Made by a program: the position numbers and the translations under genes. A stretch of 64,000 bases of DNA, taken from contig CAZTQN010000001.1 in NCBI GenBank assembly GCA_964615765.1, positions 1-64,000 of the forward strand. Reading direction: 5' to 3'. Positions 15,260 through 23,615 of this stretch are shown one piece after another. This DNA is from CAZTQN01 sp964615765 (GTDB lineage Bacteria > Planctomycetota > Phycisphaerae > Phycisphaerales > UBA1924). Below the pieces are notes generated by a model that saw only the letters and a program-made list of their open reading frames with translations, ran no database searches and was not told the origin of the DNA. Within the stretch, counting starts at the first letter, position 1, and every line of letters begins with the position of its first letter.

Positions 15260-17782
15260 TCACGCGCTCCCGCGGCTCAGTGCACACGCCGCCGAGATGA
15301 ACGCCGCGTGGGAGTACGCCTGAGCCAGGTTGCCCAGCCCCGTCTGTTCCACCGGGCACCACTGCTCGCTCATCAGCCCCGTCGGGCCGATGCCGCGGGC
15401 GAAGTGCTGGAACAGCGCTTCGGCGTCGCGTGTTCGTCCGATGCGCAGCATGGCCTGGATCAACCACCCGGTGCACAGGTGGAACCCGCCTTCCTGCCCC
15501 GGGATGTCGTCGTTGTAGGTGTATCGCAGCACCGTGCCGTCGATGAGCAGGCGCCGGGCGACGAGATCGACGGTGCCGACGAAGCGCGGGTCGGCGGGGT
15601 CGATGAGTCCGCACAGCCCGAGGCAGAGCGTCGCCGCGTCCGGCTCGTGCAGGTCATACGCCGCGACAAACGCGTTGAGCGCACGGTCAAACCCACGCTC
15701 GAGCACGTCGTCGCGCACGCGATCGCGCAGCACTTCCCACGATTCCCGCCGCACGCCCACGAACTGGTCGGCCAGCTTCACGGCCCGGTCGAGCGCCAGC
15801 CAGCACATCGCCTTCGAGTGCACGTGGTGCCGCTTCTCGGTGCGCACTTCCCAGATGCCGTGGTCCGGCTCGTGCCATGACCGCTCGACGGCGAGCGCCA
15901 TCGCCTCCACCAGCCGCCAGTGATCCGGCGAGATCGGCGCGCCCGCTTCCGCGAGGCGGTACACCAGGTCAACGATCGGTCCGAACACGTCGAGCTGCAC
16001 CTGCTGCGCGGCGGAGTTGCCGATCCTTACCGGCCCGCTCGCGCGATACCCCGACAGGTGCGACAACTCCGCCTCCGGCCCCAGTTCGTCGCTCGTAACG
16101 GAGTAGATCGGGCGCAGACGCTCCGGCCCGGCGCAGCGGTCCACAACGCCCAGCAGCCAGTCGAGGTAGCGCATCGCCACGCCGGTGTTGCCGAGTTCGA
16201 CCAGCGCCGCCGCCGCGACCGCCGCGTCGCGCGGCCAGCAGAACCGGTAGTCCCAGTTCCGCGTCCCGCCCGCCGTCTCCGGCAGACTCGACGTCGCCGC
16301 CGCCAGGATCGAGCCCGTCGGCCCGTGCACCAGCGCCCGCAGCACCAGCGCGCTCCGCAGCACCTTGTCCGGCTGCACGCTCGGCAAAGTCAGCGACGCT
16401 GCCCACGCCGTCCAGATCCGGTCCGTCTGCTGCCGCCGCGCCGGCTCGCCGATGCGCGACGGCGTCAGCGACCGCGTCCCCGCGCGCAGTTCCAAGACCA
16501 CCGGCCCAGCGCTCAGGTCCATCTCCCCGACAGCCCGCGGCACCCCGTCCACCTCTTCCATCGTCCACCGCATCCCCGGCGACACCAGCACCAGCGGATC
16601 GGCGCCGCCCTCCACGATCAGCCCCGCGTCCGTCGACGTCATCTTCACCTTGGCCCGCCCGAAGTCCGGCCGCGGCACGAACACCGTGCGGGCTACGCCG
16701 CTCCCTTCCACCACGCGCACAAGGTCCGACCGCCCCGCCCGCTGAAACGCGCGCCCGCCCGTGCCGTCGAGATAGTCCGTCACACGCACCGTCGCCCACG
16801 CCGTCTCGAGTGTGAACGCGTTGCCGACATACCGCTGCCGAGGCGGCTCCAACTGCTCCGCCGGTTCCACCGTCCAATACCCCGCCTTGTCCGCGTCCAG
16901 CAGCGACGCGAACACCGTCGGCCCATCCACCCGCGGAAGGCACAACCACACAATCCGCCCGTCCGGCCGCACCACCGCGAGCGTCCGCTGATCCGACAGC
17001 ACCGCGTGGTCCTGCACCGGCGGCTGCGCGATCTCCGCCAGGTACTTTCGGCGCTCGCTCAGCACCGTTGCCAACAGTTCGCGAATGTCCGCGAGCCCCG
17101 GCACGCACACGTCCGCCTCCGTCGGCGGCTCGCCAACCTTGACGGCAAGGTCGGTCTGCCCCAGCACGCGGAACGCGTCCTCGTCGGTGACGTCGTCGCC
17201 CGCATAGATCACGCCGCTCGCCGCGGTCAATGCCCGCAGCTTCGTGACCGCGCTCCCCTTGTCCGCGTCCCACACCAGGAGCTCGATCACCATCTTCCCG
17301 TGCCGCACCCGGGCCCCAGCGCCGGGCGCGATCTCCTGCGCGATCGTCTTCACCGCCCGCTCGGCCCGCGCTTCGTCCACGGCGCGGTAATGCACCGCGA
17401 CGCTCGCCCGCTTGCGCTCAAGGAGAAAGCCCGAACTCTCCGGCGCGGCGCCGCGAAGCTGGGTCATCAGCCCGTCCAGCACCGGTTCCAGATCGGGCGG
17501 GTGCCGCTCGTACCGCGGCCCTTCGATCTCCGCCCCGTGCCCGCCGACAAGCCACACATGCGCCGGCGGCTCGACGCGCTCACGCAGGTCCCGCAAGGCC
17601 CGCCCGGACACCACCGCCACGTCCGTCTGCGGCAGGGCCGCGATCCTCAACAGCAGGCCCATCGCCTCCCCGTCGGCGACCGCCTGCTCCGGCCTAGGCA
17701 CGATCGGCGCCAGCGTGCCGTCGAAATCGATCGCCACGAGCAGCCGCGGCGTCCGGGAAAGCTGAGTGATCGGGTTGCGCAT
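15260..17782 (-). CDS. Trehalose-6-phosphatase fused to a GH15 trehalase/glucoamylase-like hydrolase
   Basis: 840 aa. Residues 1-250 are an OtsB-type HAD phosphatase: motif I LLVAIDFDGTLAP (nucleophile Asp19), VAVVSGR, and the distal acidic motif IYAGDDVTDEDAF. Residues about 255-840 are a GH15 hydrolase: RNWDYRFCWPRDA, HLSGYRASGPVRIGN, and the C-terminal EQTGLGNLAQAYSHAAFI. Mycobacterial trehalase belongs to this GH15 group, so the second half may hydrolyse trehalose or an alpha-glucan. The reactions would be trehalose-6-phosphate to trehalose, then trehalose to glucose. No signal peptide is seen, so it is cytoplasmic. Trehalose-phosphate synthase (OtsA) is not in the window. Confidence 0.88.
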   Translation of the reverse strand: MRNPITQLSRTPRLLVAIDFDGTLAPIVPRPEQAVADGEAMGLLLRIAALPQTDVAVVSGRALRDLRERVEPPAHVWLVGGHGAEIEGPRYERHPPDLEPVLDGLMTQLRGAAPESSGFLLERKRASVAVHYRAVDEARAERAVKTIAQEIAPGAGARVRHGKMVIELLVWDADKGSAVTKLRALTAASGVIYAGDDVTDEDAFRVLGQTDLAVKVGEPPTEADVCVPGLADIRELLATVLSERRKYLAEIAQPPVQDHAVLSDQRTLAVVRPDGRIVWLCLPRVDGPTVFASLLDADKAGYWTVEPAEQLEPPRQRYVGNAFTLETAWATVRVTDYLDGTGGRAFQRAGRSDLVRVVEGSGVARTVFVPRPDFGRAKVKMTSTDAGLIVEGGADPLVLVSPGMRWTMEEVDGVPRAVGEMDLSAGPVVLELRAGTRSLTPSRIGEPARRQQTDRIWTAWAASLTLPSVQPDKVLRSALVLRALVHGPTGSILAAATSSLPETAGGTRNWDYRFCWPRDAAVAAAALVELGNTGVAMRYLDWLLGVVDRCAGPERLRPIYSVTSDELGPEAELSHLSGYRASGPVRIGNSAAQQVQLDVFGPIVDLVYRLAEAGAPISPDHWRLVEAMALAVERSWHEPDHGIWEVRTEKRHHVHSKAMCWLALDRAVKLADQFVGVRRESWEVLRDRVRDDVLERGFDRALNAFVAAYDLHEPDAATLCLGLCGLIDPADPRFVGTVDLVARRLLIDGTVLRYTYNDDIPGQEGGFHLCTGWLIQAMLRIGRTRDAEALFQHFARGIGPTGLMSEQWCPVEQTGLGNLAQAYSHAAFISAACALSRGSA

Positions 17783-17983
17783 GGTGCCTGTCGGAAGCAG
17801 TGGGGGAGTCCGGCCGGCCAGAACGCCCCACCGGAAGCGAATGGTGTGTTTTACCGCAAGCGGCTGCCTCTCGCTTGGTCTGCACCATGAAAGTCCGGTG
17901 GAGGCGGCATGAAAGCCCGGCTCACTGAAACGGGATGCCGTCGTCCGGCATCACACCGGCGGGGACTGAATCAGGAGTCAAGC

Positions 17984-19192
17984 ATGCGCACACGCCGCGC
18001 GATGTGGATCAACGTCATGATGGTTGCTGGTATGGTGAGTTCGACCGCTCTGGCCCAGGCGCCCGCCGCGAACGCTCCGGTCCGTGACACGCCCGCCTGG
18101 AATCTGGCGGACGACACGCTCGCGATCCAGGGCTATGACCCGGTCGCCTATTTCCCGGAAGGCGGCGGCAAAGCCGTCAAGGGCGACAAGAAGTTCGAGC
18201 ACGCCCACAACGGCGCGAAGTACCGCTTCGCCTCCGCCGCCCATCTCGAACGCTTCAAGGCCAACCCCGACCGCTACGAACCGGCCCACGGCGGGTGGTG
18301 CTCGTACGCGATGCTCGACGGCGAGAAGGTCGAAGTCGACCCCAAGAGCTTCATCGTCAAGAACGATCGCCTGTTCCTTTTCTATAACGGCTTCCTCGCC
18401 GACACCCGCTCGAAGTGGCAGAAGATGGACCACGCCGCCAGCGCCGCCAAGGCCGATGCCAACTGGAAGAAGATCTCCGGCGAGTCGCCGCGCATGACCC
18501 CGGAGCGTGTCGCCGCCGCCGAGCCGACGACCCCCGCCGCGGCGCCCGCCATCGCCGCCGCCCCGCTGCAGCCCAAGCTCGACGCCATCTGGGACCGTGC
18601 CAAGTCCGGTCTCCCGGCCGAGAAGGTCAAGGCGTACGAGGGCGGCCTGAAGCAGATCGCCGACAGCGGCGTTGCCGAGCGCGCCCTCAAGGTCGGCGCC
18701 ACCGCGCCCGATTTCCAACTCCCCGATTCCAGCGGGTCGATGGTCTCGCTGTCGTCCATGCTCAAGGACGGCCCCGTCGTCGTTTCCTGGTACCGCGGCG
18801 CCTGGTGCCCGTTCTGCAACGTCCAGCTCCGCGCGTATCAGGAACGCCTCACCGACATCCGCGGCCTTGGCGCGAACTTCGTCGCCATCTCCCCGCAAAC
18901 GCCCGACAACAGCAAGGAAACCGTCTCCAAGGGTGAACTCACCTTCCCCGTGCTGTCCGACGTCGGCAACACCGCCGCCCGCTCCTACGGCATCGTCCAC
19001 GCCCAGCCGGAAGGCGCCCGCATGGACCTCACCCGCTTCAACGGCTCTGGCGAAGGTGCGAATGACCTGCCCATGCCCGCGACCTATGTCATCGACCGGT
19101 CCGGCAAAATCGTCTACGCCTGGACCAACCCCGACTACCGTCAACGTGCGGACCCTGAGGCGGTGCTGACCGCGCTGCGGGCCCTGCGCTGA
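17984..19192 (+). CDS. Exported YHS-domain / peroxiredoxin-like fusion
   Basis: 402 aa from the ATG at 17984, which has AGGAG 6 bases upstream. A signal peptide (residues 1-32, ending TALAQ) should send it out of the cytoplasm. Residues about 45-110 form a YHS domain (GYDPVAYFPEGG, ending PAHGGWCSYAM), a small fold that may bind metal. A 100-residue helical linker follows. Residues 235-402 are an AhpC/TSA-type thioredoxin fold with VGATAPDFQLPD and WCPFC (Cys275, Cys278). The CxxC suggests a thiol reductase or a 1-Cys/atypical 2-Cys peroxiredoxin. It begins a plus-strand run that includes the membrane redox genes, so defence against peroxide or handling of metal stress in the periplasm is a reasonable guess. 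Confidence 0.82.
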   Translation: MRTRRAMWINVMMVAGMVSSTALAQAPAANAPVRDTPAWNLADDTLAIQGYDPVAYFPEGGGKAVKGDKKFEHAHNGAKYRFASAAHLERFKANPDRYEPAHGGWCSYAMLDGEKVEVDPKSFIVKNDRLFLFYNGFLADTRSKWQKMDHAASAAKADANWKKISGESPRMTPERVAAAEPTTPAAAPAIAAAPLQPKLDAIWDRAKSGLPAEKVKAYEGGLKQIADSGVAERALKVGATAPDFQLPDSSGSMVSLSSMLKDGPVVVSWYRGAWCPFCNVQLRAYQERLTDIRGLGANFVAISPQTPDNSKETVSKGELTFPVLSDVGNTAARSYGIVHAQPEGARMDLTRFNGSGEGANDLPMPATYVIDRSGKIVYAWTNPDYRQRADPEAVLTALRALR

Positions 19193-19210
19193 CCATCGGA
19201 GACACCGCTC

Positions 19211-19930
19211 GTGGACGTACGTGATCGCGTGATCCTCATCACCGGAGCCGGTGGGAACCTCGGCAGCGCCTGCGCCGAGGTTCTCTTGCAGTCCGGCGCA
19301 CGCCTTGCCCTGACGGACCGCTCCGCCGAGAAACTCCGCACCCTCAGCAAGTCTCTCGGCGGCCCGCCCGCCTCCCGCGTCGAACACTTCGCCGAGGTCG
19401 ACCTCAGCAACCCCGCTTCCGCCCCGCGACTGGTCAGCGACATTGTCGCCCGGTTCGGCCGGCTCGACGGCGTGGCCAACACCGTCGGCATGTTCCGCCT
19501 GGGCACTTTCGGTGACGCCGCCGACCCGGGCTCGTGGCCGATGGTGTTCGACATCAACCTCGGCGTCGCCGCCCGTGTCTGCGCCGCCGCGCTGCCCATC
19601 ATGAAACGCCAGGGCTCAGGCTCGATCGTGAACGTTTCCAGCAAGGCCGCCCTGCGCGGCCCGGCGGGCGTGGGGGGGTATTCGGCCGCCAAAGCCGCCA
19701 TCCTCCGCCTCACGGAATCCATCGCCGCCGAGTACGCCGACCTCGGCGTCCGCGCCAACTGCGTCCTGCCCGACACGATGGACACCCCCGAGAATCGCAA
19801 GGCCATGCCCGGCGAAGATCCGGCCAAGTGGGTCAGCCCGCGCTCCGTCGCTCAGGTCATCGCCTTCCTCCTCAGCGACGCCGCCAAGGATGTCCGCGCC
19901 GCCGCCATCCCCGTCGGCGTGTCCGTGTAA
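19211..19930 (+). CDS. Short-chain dehydrogenase/reductase (SDR)
   Basis: 239 aa from a GTG at 19211 with GGAG upstream. The classical SDR signature is complete: the NAD(P)-binding ITGAGGNLG, VNVSS, and the catalytic YSAAKAA with Tyr-x-x-x-Lys. NVSS supplies the catalytic Ser. It lies 18 bases after the YHS-peroxiredoxin gene, so it is probably in the same operon. The substrate cannot be told from sequence. Confidence 0.88.
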   Translation: MDVRDRVILITGAGGNLGSACAEVLLQSGARLALTDRSAEKLRTLSKSLGGPPASRVEHFAEVDLSNPASAPRLVSDIVARFGRLDGVANTVGMFRLGTFGDAADPGSWPMVFDINLGVAARVCAAALPIMKRQGSGSIVNVSSKAALRGPAGVGGYSAAKAAILRLTESIAAEYADLGVRANCVLPDTMDTPENRKAMPGEDPAKWVSPRSVAQVIAFLLSDAAKDVRAAAIPVGVSV

Positions 19931-19979
19931 ACCGAACAATCGGCGAAACTTCACCGCTTACCACTGCATCTGACGGTCG

Positions 19980-20207
19980 ATGACCATCGCTTCGGTCCTC
20001 ATCATCATCGTGCTCGCCTACGCCGCGCTCGGCGGCATCTTCACGCTCGCCTTGCTCGCCCGCGGCTTGAGCCGGGTCGACCCGTCGACCGTCGGCGCCG
20101 GCCTGGCGTTCCGCATGTTGATCGCGCCCGGCTGCGTCGCGTTGTGGCCGGTGCTCGCGGTCAAGTGGGCCCGCGCTGGCCAGCCGCGCCGGGAGCCCGC
20201 CCCATGA
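19980..20207 (+). CDS. Small two-helix membrane protein
   Basis: 75 aa from the ATG at 19980. Two hydrophobic stretches are visible (SVLIIIVLAYAALGGIFTLA, and MLIAPGCVALWPVLAVKW). The stop overlaps the next start as ATGA, as it does through the following genes, so it belongs to the ferric-reductase/Rieske cluster and is probably a subunit or assembly partner of that complex. No homologue recognised. Confidence 0.7.
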   Translation: MTIASVLIIIVLAYAALGGIFTLALLARGLSRVDPSTVGAGLAFRMLIAPGCVALWPVLAVKWARAGQPRREPAP

Positions 20208-20368
20208 CCCGCGCTCAGCGTCGTACGCATCTGGTTTCCTGGGCGGTGCTGCTCGTCGTCGCAGTTGGGCTGATCGCCCTGGGCCTCCACGCCCGCAATC
20301 ACGATCACCGGGCTCTCGCCTCGAGCCCCGCGCCAACGCCCACAACGGACCGGAGCCCCGCCCCGTGA
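20204..20368 (+). CDS. Very small single-span membrane protein
   Basis: 54 aa. The ATG at 20204 overlaps the previous stop, and its own stop overlaps the next start (GTGA). One helix is visible (WAVLLVVAVGLIALGLHA), then a His- and Pro-rich tail (HARNHDHRALASSP). Tight coupling on both sides argues that it is real despite its size. It may be a small accessory subunit of the reductase encoded downstream. Confidence 0.6.
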   Translation: MTRAQRRTHLVSWAVLLVVAVGLIALGLHARNHDHRALASSPAPTPTTDRSPAP

Positions 20369-21450
20369 GCGTCGGCTACCGCGCCATCTCCTGGAGCGCG
20401 CACAAGCGCCTCTACGACGCCGTCGCGCTCGCCGCGGTCGTGGCGTATCTCGCGATCTTTGTCGCCGTCTCGCGCCTCCTCTGGGGCGGCCCGGCGGCCG
20501 ACGGCGGGGCCAGCGACGAGGTCCTCATCCTCCGCGCCACCGGCTCGTGCGCCCTGCTCCTGCTCCACATCATCCTCGCCATCGGCCCGCTCGCCCGCCT
20601 CGACCGCCGCTTCCTTCCCCTGCTCTTCAACCGCCGCCACCTGGGCGTGCTCACCTTCTGCATTTCCGCGGTCCACGCCGTTGTCGCCACCGGCTACTAC
20701 CACGGCTTCGGCGTCATCAACCCGCTGCTCTCGCTGCTCACCAGCAACCTCGAAGTCCTCCGCGCCGGCGCGTTCCCGTACCAACTCCCCGGCCTGCTCG
20801 CGCTGGTCATCCTCTTCCTCCTCGCCGCCACCAGCCACGATTTCTGGAACCGTTGCCTCGGCCCGCGATGGTGGAAGACGCTGCACATGTGCGTCTATCT
20901 CGCCTACGCCCTTCTGCTGGCCCATGTCGCGCTCGGCGCGCTGCAGACCGATCGTTCCTGGCTGTTCACGGGCGCCATCGGCGCCGGAGCCGTCACGCTC
21001 GCGATCCTTCACCTGACGGCCGGCCTCCGCGAACGCCGCGCCGACAAAAAGCCCGTTGAAGAAGTCGCCGACGCCGCCGGGCAGTGGGTCGACGCCGGCC
21101 CGGTCGACGACATCCCGATGGACCGTGCCCGCACCGTCTGCGCCGCCGGCGAACGCATCGCCGTCTTCCGCCACGCCGGCGGCGTGTCCGCCATCACCAA
21201 CGTGTGCGCCCACCAGGGCGGCCCGCTGGGCGAGGGCGCCGTCATCGACGGCTGCGTGACATGCCCCTGGCACGGCTGGCAGTACCGCCCCGCCGACGGC
21301 TGCGCCCCGCCCCCGTTCACCGAGCGCGTGCAGACCTACAACGTCCGCGTCGTCCGCGGGCGCGTCGAAGTCAGCACCCGCCCCAACGCCCCGGGCACGC
21401 CCGTCCAGCCCGCCTCCGACACCGCGCAAGGAGGCACGCGTGGACACTGA
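20365..21450 (+). CDS. Ferric-reductase-like membrane domain fused to a Rieske [2Fe-2S] domain
   Basis: 361 aa from a GTG at 20365. Residues 15-220 hold about six helices with spaced His residues (LLLLHIILAIG, VHAVVATGYYH, KTLHMCVYLAYALLLAH), the layout of the ferric reductase / MsrQ family that binds b-type haem. Residues about 240-340 are a Rieske domain: CAHQGGPLG (Cys281, His283) and CPWHGWQY (Cys300, His303), the standard ligands of a [2Fe-2S] cluster. A fused electron path between a soluble cluster and membrane haem is implied. The two small genes upstream and the gene downstream overlap it and likely form one complex. Donor and acceptor are unknown. Confidence 0.88.
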   Translation: MSVGYRAISWSAHKRLYDAVALAAVVAYLAIFVAVSRLLWGGPAADGGASDEVLILRATGSCALLLLHIILAIGPLARLDRRFLPLLFNRRHLGVLTFCISAVHAVVATGYYHGFGVINPLLSLLTSNLEVLRAGAFPYQLPGLLALVILFLLAATSHDFWNRCLGPRWWKTLHMCVYLAYALLLAHVALGALQTDRSWLFTGAIGAGAVTLAILHLTAGLRERRADKKPVEEVADAAGQWVDAGPVDDIPMDRARTVCAAGERIAVFRHAGGVSAITNVCAHQGGPLGEGAVIDGCVTCPWHGWQYRPADGCAPPPFTERVQTYNVRVVRGRVEVSTRPNAPGTPVQPASDTAQGGTRGH

Positions 21451-22231
21451 CCAACCGCCCGCCGACGCCCCCTCATCGGACCCGCGCGGCCAGGGCGATG
21501 AGTACGTCAACTACCTCCCCGTGCCGCGCCGCGTCCGCCGGTTCGTGCGCGTCGCCGCGCCCTGCCTCCTCGCGCTCGTCGGGGCGGTCGCCTATATCGT
21601 CGCGTCCTCGCAAGGCAGCGCCGGCTCCGGCGTGTGGAACGACGCCGAGACCCGCACGATCACCGGCGTCGTCGTCGCCGCGCCCTATCCGATGCTCTGG
21701 ACGCGCGAAGCGCCGGACGGCACGCCGCGCATGGTGCTGCTGGTTGAGCAAGGCAAGCACGGCGCCGCCCGCGCCGCCGCGATGAACGCCCAGACGGTCA
21801 CCGTCACCGGCACCGTCCTCACCCGCAACGCCCGCGTCATGCTCGAGCTGCTCCCCGGCGCCCCCGGCCTCTCCCCCGCGCCGGGTCAGCCGTCGTCGGA
21901 GGGCCCGCCGCCCCGCGAAGACCGCGGCCAGATCACCGTCCGCGGCGAGATCGTCGATGCCAAGTGCTACCTCGGCGCCATGAAACCCGGCACCGGAAAG
22001 ACCCACAAAGAGTGCGCCACACTCTGCGTCCGGGGCGGCATCCCCGCCGCGCTGGTCGTCCGTGGGCCGGACGGCGTCACCGAATACCTGATCGAATCCG
22101 CCGACGGCGGCCCGATCGATCCCGCGCTCATCCGCCTCATCGCCGAGCCGGTCGAAGTGACCGGTCGCTGGAGCGTGCTGGGCGGCATCAATGTCCTGAC
22201 GGTTCAACCACAAGGAGTGCGCCGTCTTTAG
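21440..22231 (+). CDS. Membrane-anchored protein of the Rieske/ferric-reductase cluster
   Basis: 263 aa from a GTG at 21440, which has a perfect AAGGAGG 5 bases upstream and overlaps the previous gene by 11 bases. One helix lies at about 40-58 (APCLLALVGAVAYIVASSQ), then a periplasmic part with two OB-like beta segments (TITGVVVAAPYPML and QITVRGEIVDAKCYLGAM). The Cys-bearing stretch DAKCYLGAMKPGTGK and ECATLCVRGGIPAALVV looks like a conserved metal- or haem-handling motif. Its position makes it the likely periplasmic subunit of the redox complex. I know no characterised member. Confidence 0.7.
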   Translation: MDTDQPPADAPSSDPRGQGDEYVNYLPVPRRVRRFVRVAAPCLLALVGAVAYIVASSQGSAGSGVWNDAETRTITGVVVAAPYPMLWTREAPDGTPRMVLLVEQGKHGAARAAAMNAQTVTVTGTVLTRNARVMLELLPGAPGLSPAPGQPSSEGPPPREDRGQITVRGEIVDAKCYLGAMKPGTGKTHKECATLCVRGGIPAALVVRGPDGVTEYLIESADGGPIDPALIRLIAEPVEVTGRWSVLGGINVLTVQPQGVRRL

Positions 22232-22308
22232 CCCGGATGCATCACGGGTGTGGGGTGCGGACGGTACAGTTCATGTCGCCGGTGCGCACCCGCCGACAGG
22301 AATCCACG

Positions 22309-22869
22309 ATGAACTACCCCGCTGACCAATCTCACACGCTCTCCCAGGCGACCGGCGCCGACATCGTGCACGCGCTCGCCGCGCTGCTGACCGAGCTCGA
22401 CGGCGTCCTCGCCGCCGTTGACGCCTCCCTGTACGCCGCCAAGTCCGACGCGCAGTTCTTCGGCGCCACGGTTGGCGGGCACGTCCGCCACACGCTCGAC
22501 CACATCGCCGCCGTCATCGCCGGCGTCGACAGCGGCCTGGTCGACTACGACCACCGCGAACGCGGGACCCGCATCGAGCAGGACCCCGTCGCCGCCCGCG
22601 CCGAGATCGCCCGCCTGGCCGCCGGCCTGAAGGCGCTCGCCACCGCCGACCCCGCGACGCCCCTCCGCGTCGAGATCATGCCCCGCGGCAACGGCTCCAC
22701 CGCCGTCGTCGCCTCCAGCCTCGGGCGCGAACTCGCCTTCGCGCTCAGCCACATGGTGCACCACAACGCCACCGTCCGCGGCATGCTCCGCGTCCGCGGC
22801 GTCGAGACCGCCGTCACCTTCGGGCTCGCCCCCTCGACCATCGCCCACCAAAGCGCATGTGCACGCTGA
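22309..22869 (+). CDS. DinB-like four-helix-bundle protein
   Basis: 186 aa from the ATG at 22309, with AGGA 7 bases upstream. His residues are placed as in DinB/YfiT metal-binding bundles: GGHVRHTLDHIAAV in one helix and LSHMVHHNATVRGML in a later one. DinB-fold proteins bind a divalent metal; some are thiol-dependent transferases, others have no known role. The 3' end overlaps the NRDE gene by 13 bases, which suggests joint translation. Confidence 0.72.
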   Translation: MNYPADQSHTLSQATGADIVHALAALLTELDGVLAAVDASLYAAKSDAQFFGATVGGHVRHTLDHIAAVIAGVDSGLVDYDHRERGTRIEQDPVAARAEIARLAAGLKALATADPATPLRVEIMPRGNGSTAVVASSLGRELAFALSHMVHHNATVRGMLRVRGVETAVTFGLAPSTIAHQSACAR

Positions 22870-23615
22870 GTGTCATCCGCCGCCCCGGCGGCGTGCGCGT
22901 CATGTTCAACCGTGACGAGCAGCGCTCCCGCCCGCGCTCACTCCCGCTCACGGAGTGGTCGCTCGGCGGCTGCTCCGCCATCGCCCCGGTAGACCCCGCG
23001 CCCGACGGCTCTCGCGGCACATGGATCGGCGTCAGCGACGCCGGCCTCGCCGCCTGCCTGCTCAACGTCTCGACCGGTCAGCCGGCGCCGCCGGCCCGCC
23101 GATCCCGCGGCCAGATCGTCCCCGCGCTCCTCTCCGCCCGCAGCGCCGACGACGCCCCGAACCTCCTCGCCGCGCTCGATCTCTCCGCGTTCGTGCCCTT
23201 CCGCGCCGTGTTGATCGACCCGCACGCCGCCGGCGTGTTCGCCTGGAACGGCCGCGATCTGCACCACCACCTCCACCCGCTCGCCGCCGCCCCGCTCATG
23301 CTCACCTCGTCCGGCCTGGGTGATCATCTCGTGCAGTCCCCGCGCACCGACCTGTTCTCTCAGCTTGTCGTCAACGCCGACGACCCGGCCCATGGCCAGC
23401 ACCTTTTCCACACGCACCGCTGGCCCGACCGCGACTGGCTGAGCGTGCTCATGAGCCGCCCCGACGCCCGCTCCGTCAGCCGCACCGTCATCGATCTCTT
23501 CGACGGCGGCGCGCACATCCGCCACGCCCTCCTCGACGACCGCGGCGAAGAGCTCGAGCCCGAGTCGCGCGATCTCATCACGCGGTCCCCGTCCCCGTCC
23601 GGGGCCGGCGTGTGA
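22857..23615 (+). CDS. NRDE family protein (TANGO2-like)
   Basis: 252 aa. It opens MCTLSVIRR, with Cys2 in the place expected for an Ntn-type nucleophile once Met is removed, and has FNRDEQRSRP, the NRDE motif that names the family. GTWIGVSDAGLAACLLN is also typical. TANGO2-related proteins have been linked to haem and lipid handling in eukaryotes; the bacterial role is unclear. It overlaps the DinB-like gene upstream and the ATP-grasp gene downstream, so the three are probably one transcript. Confidence 0.85.
   Translation: MCTLSVIRRPGGVRVMFNRDEQRSRPRSLPLTEWSLGGCSAIAPVDPAPDGSRGTWIGVSDAGLAACLLNVSTGQPAPPARRSRGQIVPALLSARSADDAPNLLAALDLSAFVPFRAVLIDPHAAGVFAWNGRDLHHHLHPLAAAPLMLTSSGLGDHLVQSPRTDLFSQLVVNADDPAHGQHLFHTHRWPDRDWLSVLMSRPDARSVSRTVIDLFDGGAHIRHALLDDRGEELEPESRDLITRSPSPSGAGV

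Noticed and set aside
17909..17983. Earlier start for the YHS-peroxiredoxin gene
   Set aside because: The ATG at 17984 has AGGAG and begins a proper signal peptide; the extension would mask it.
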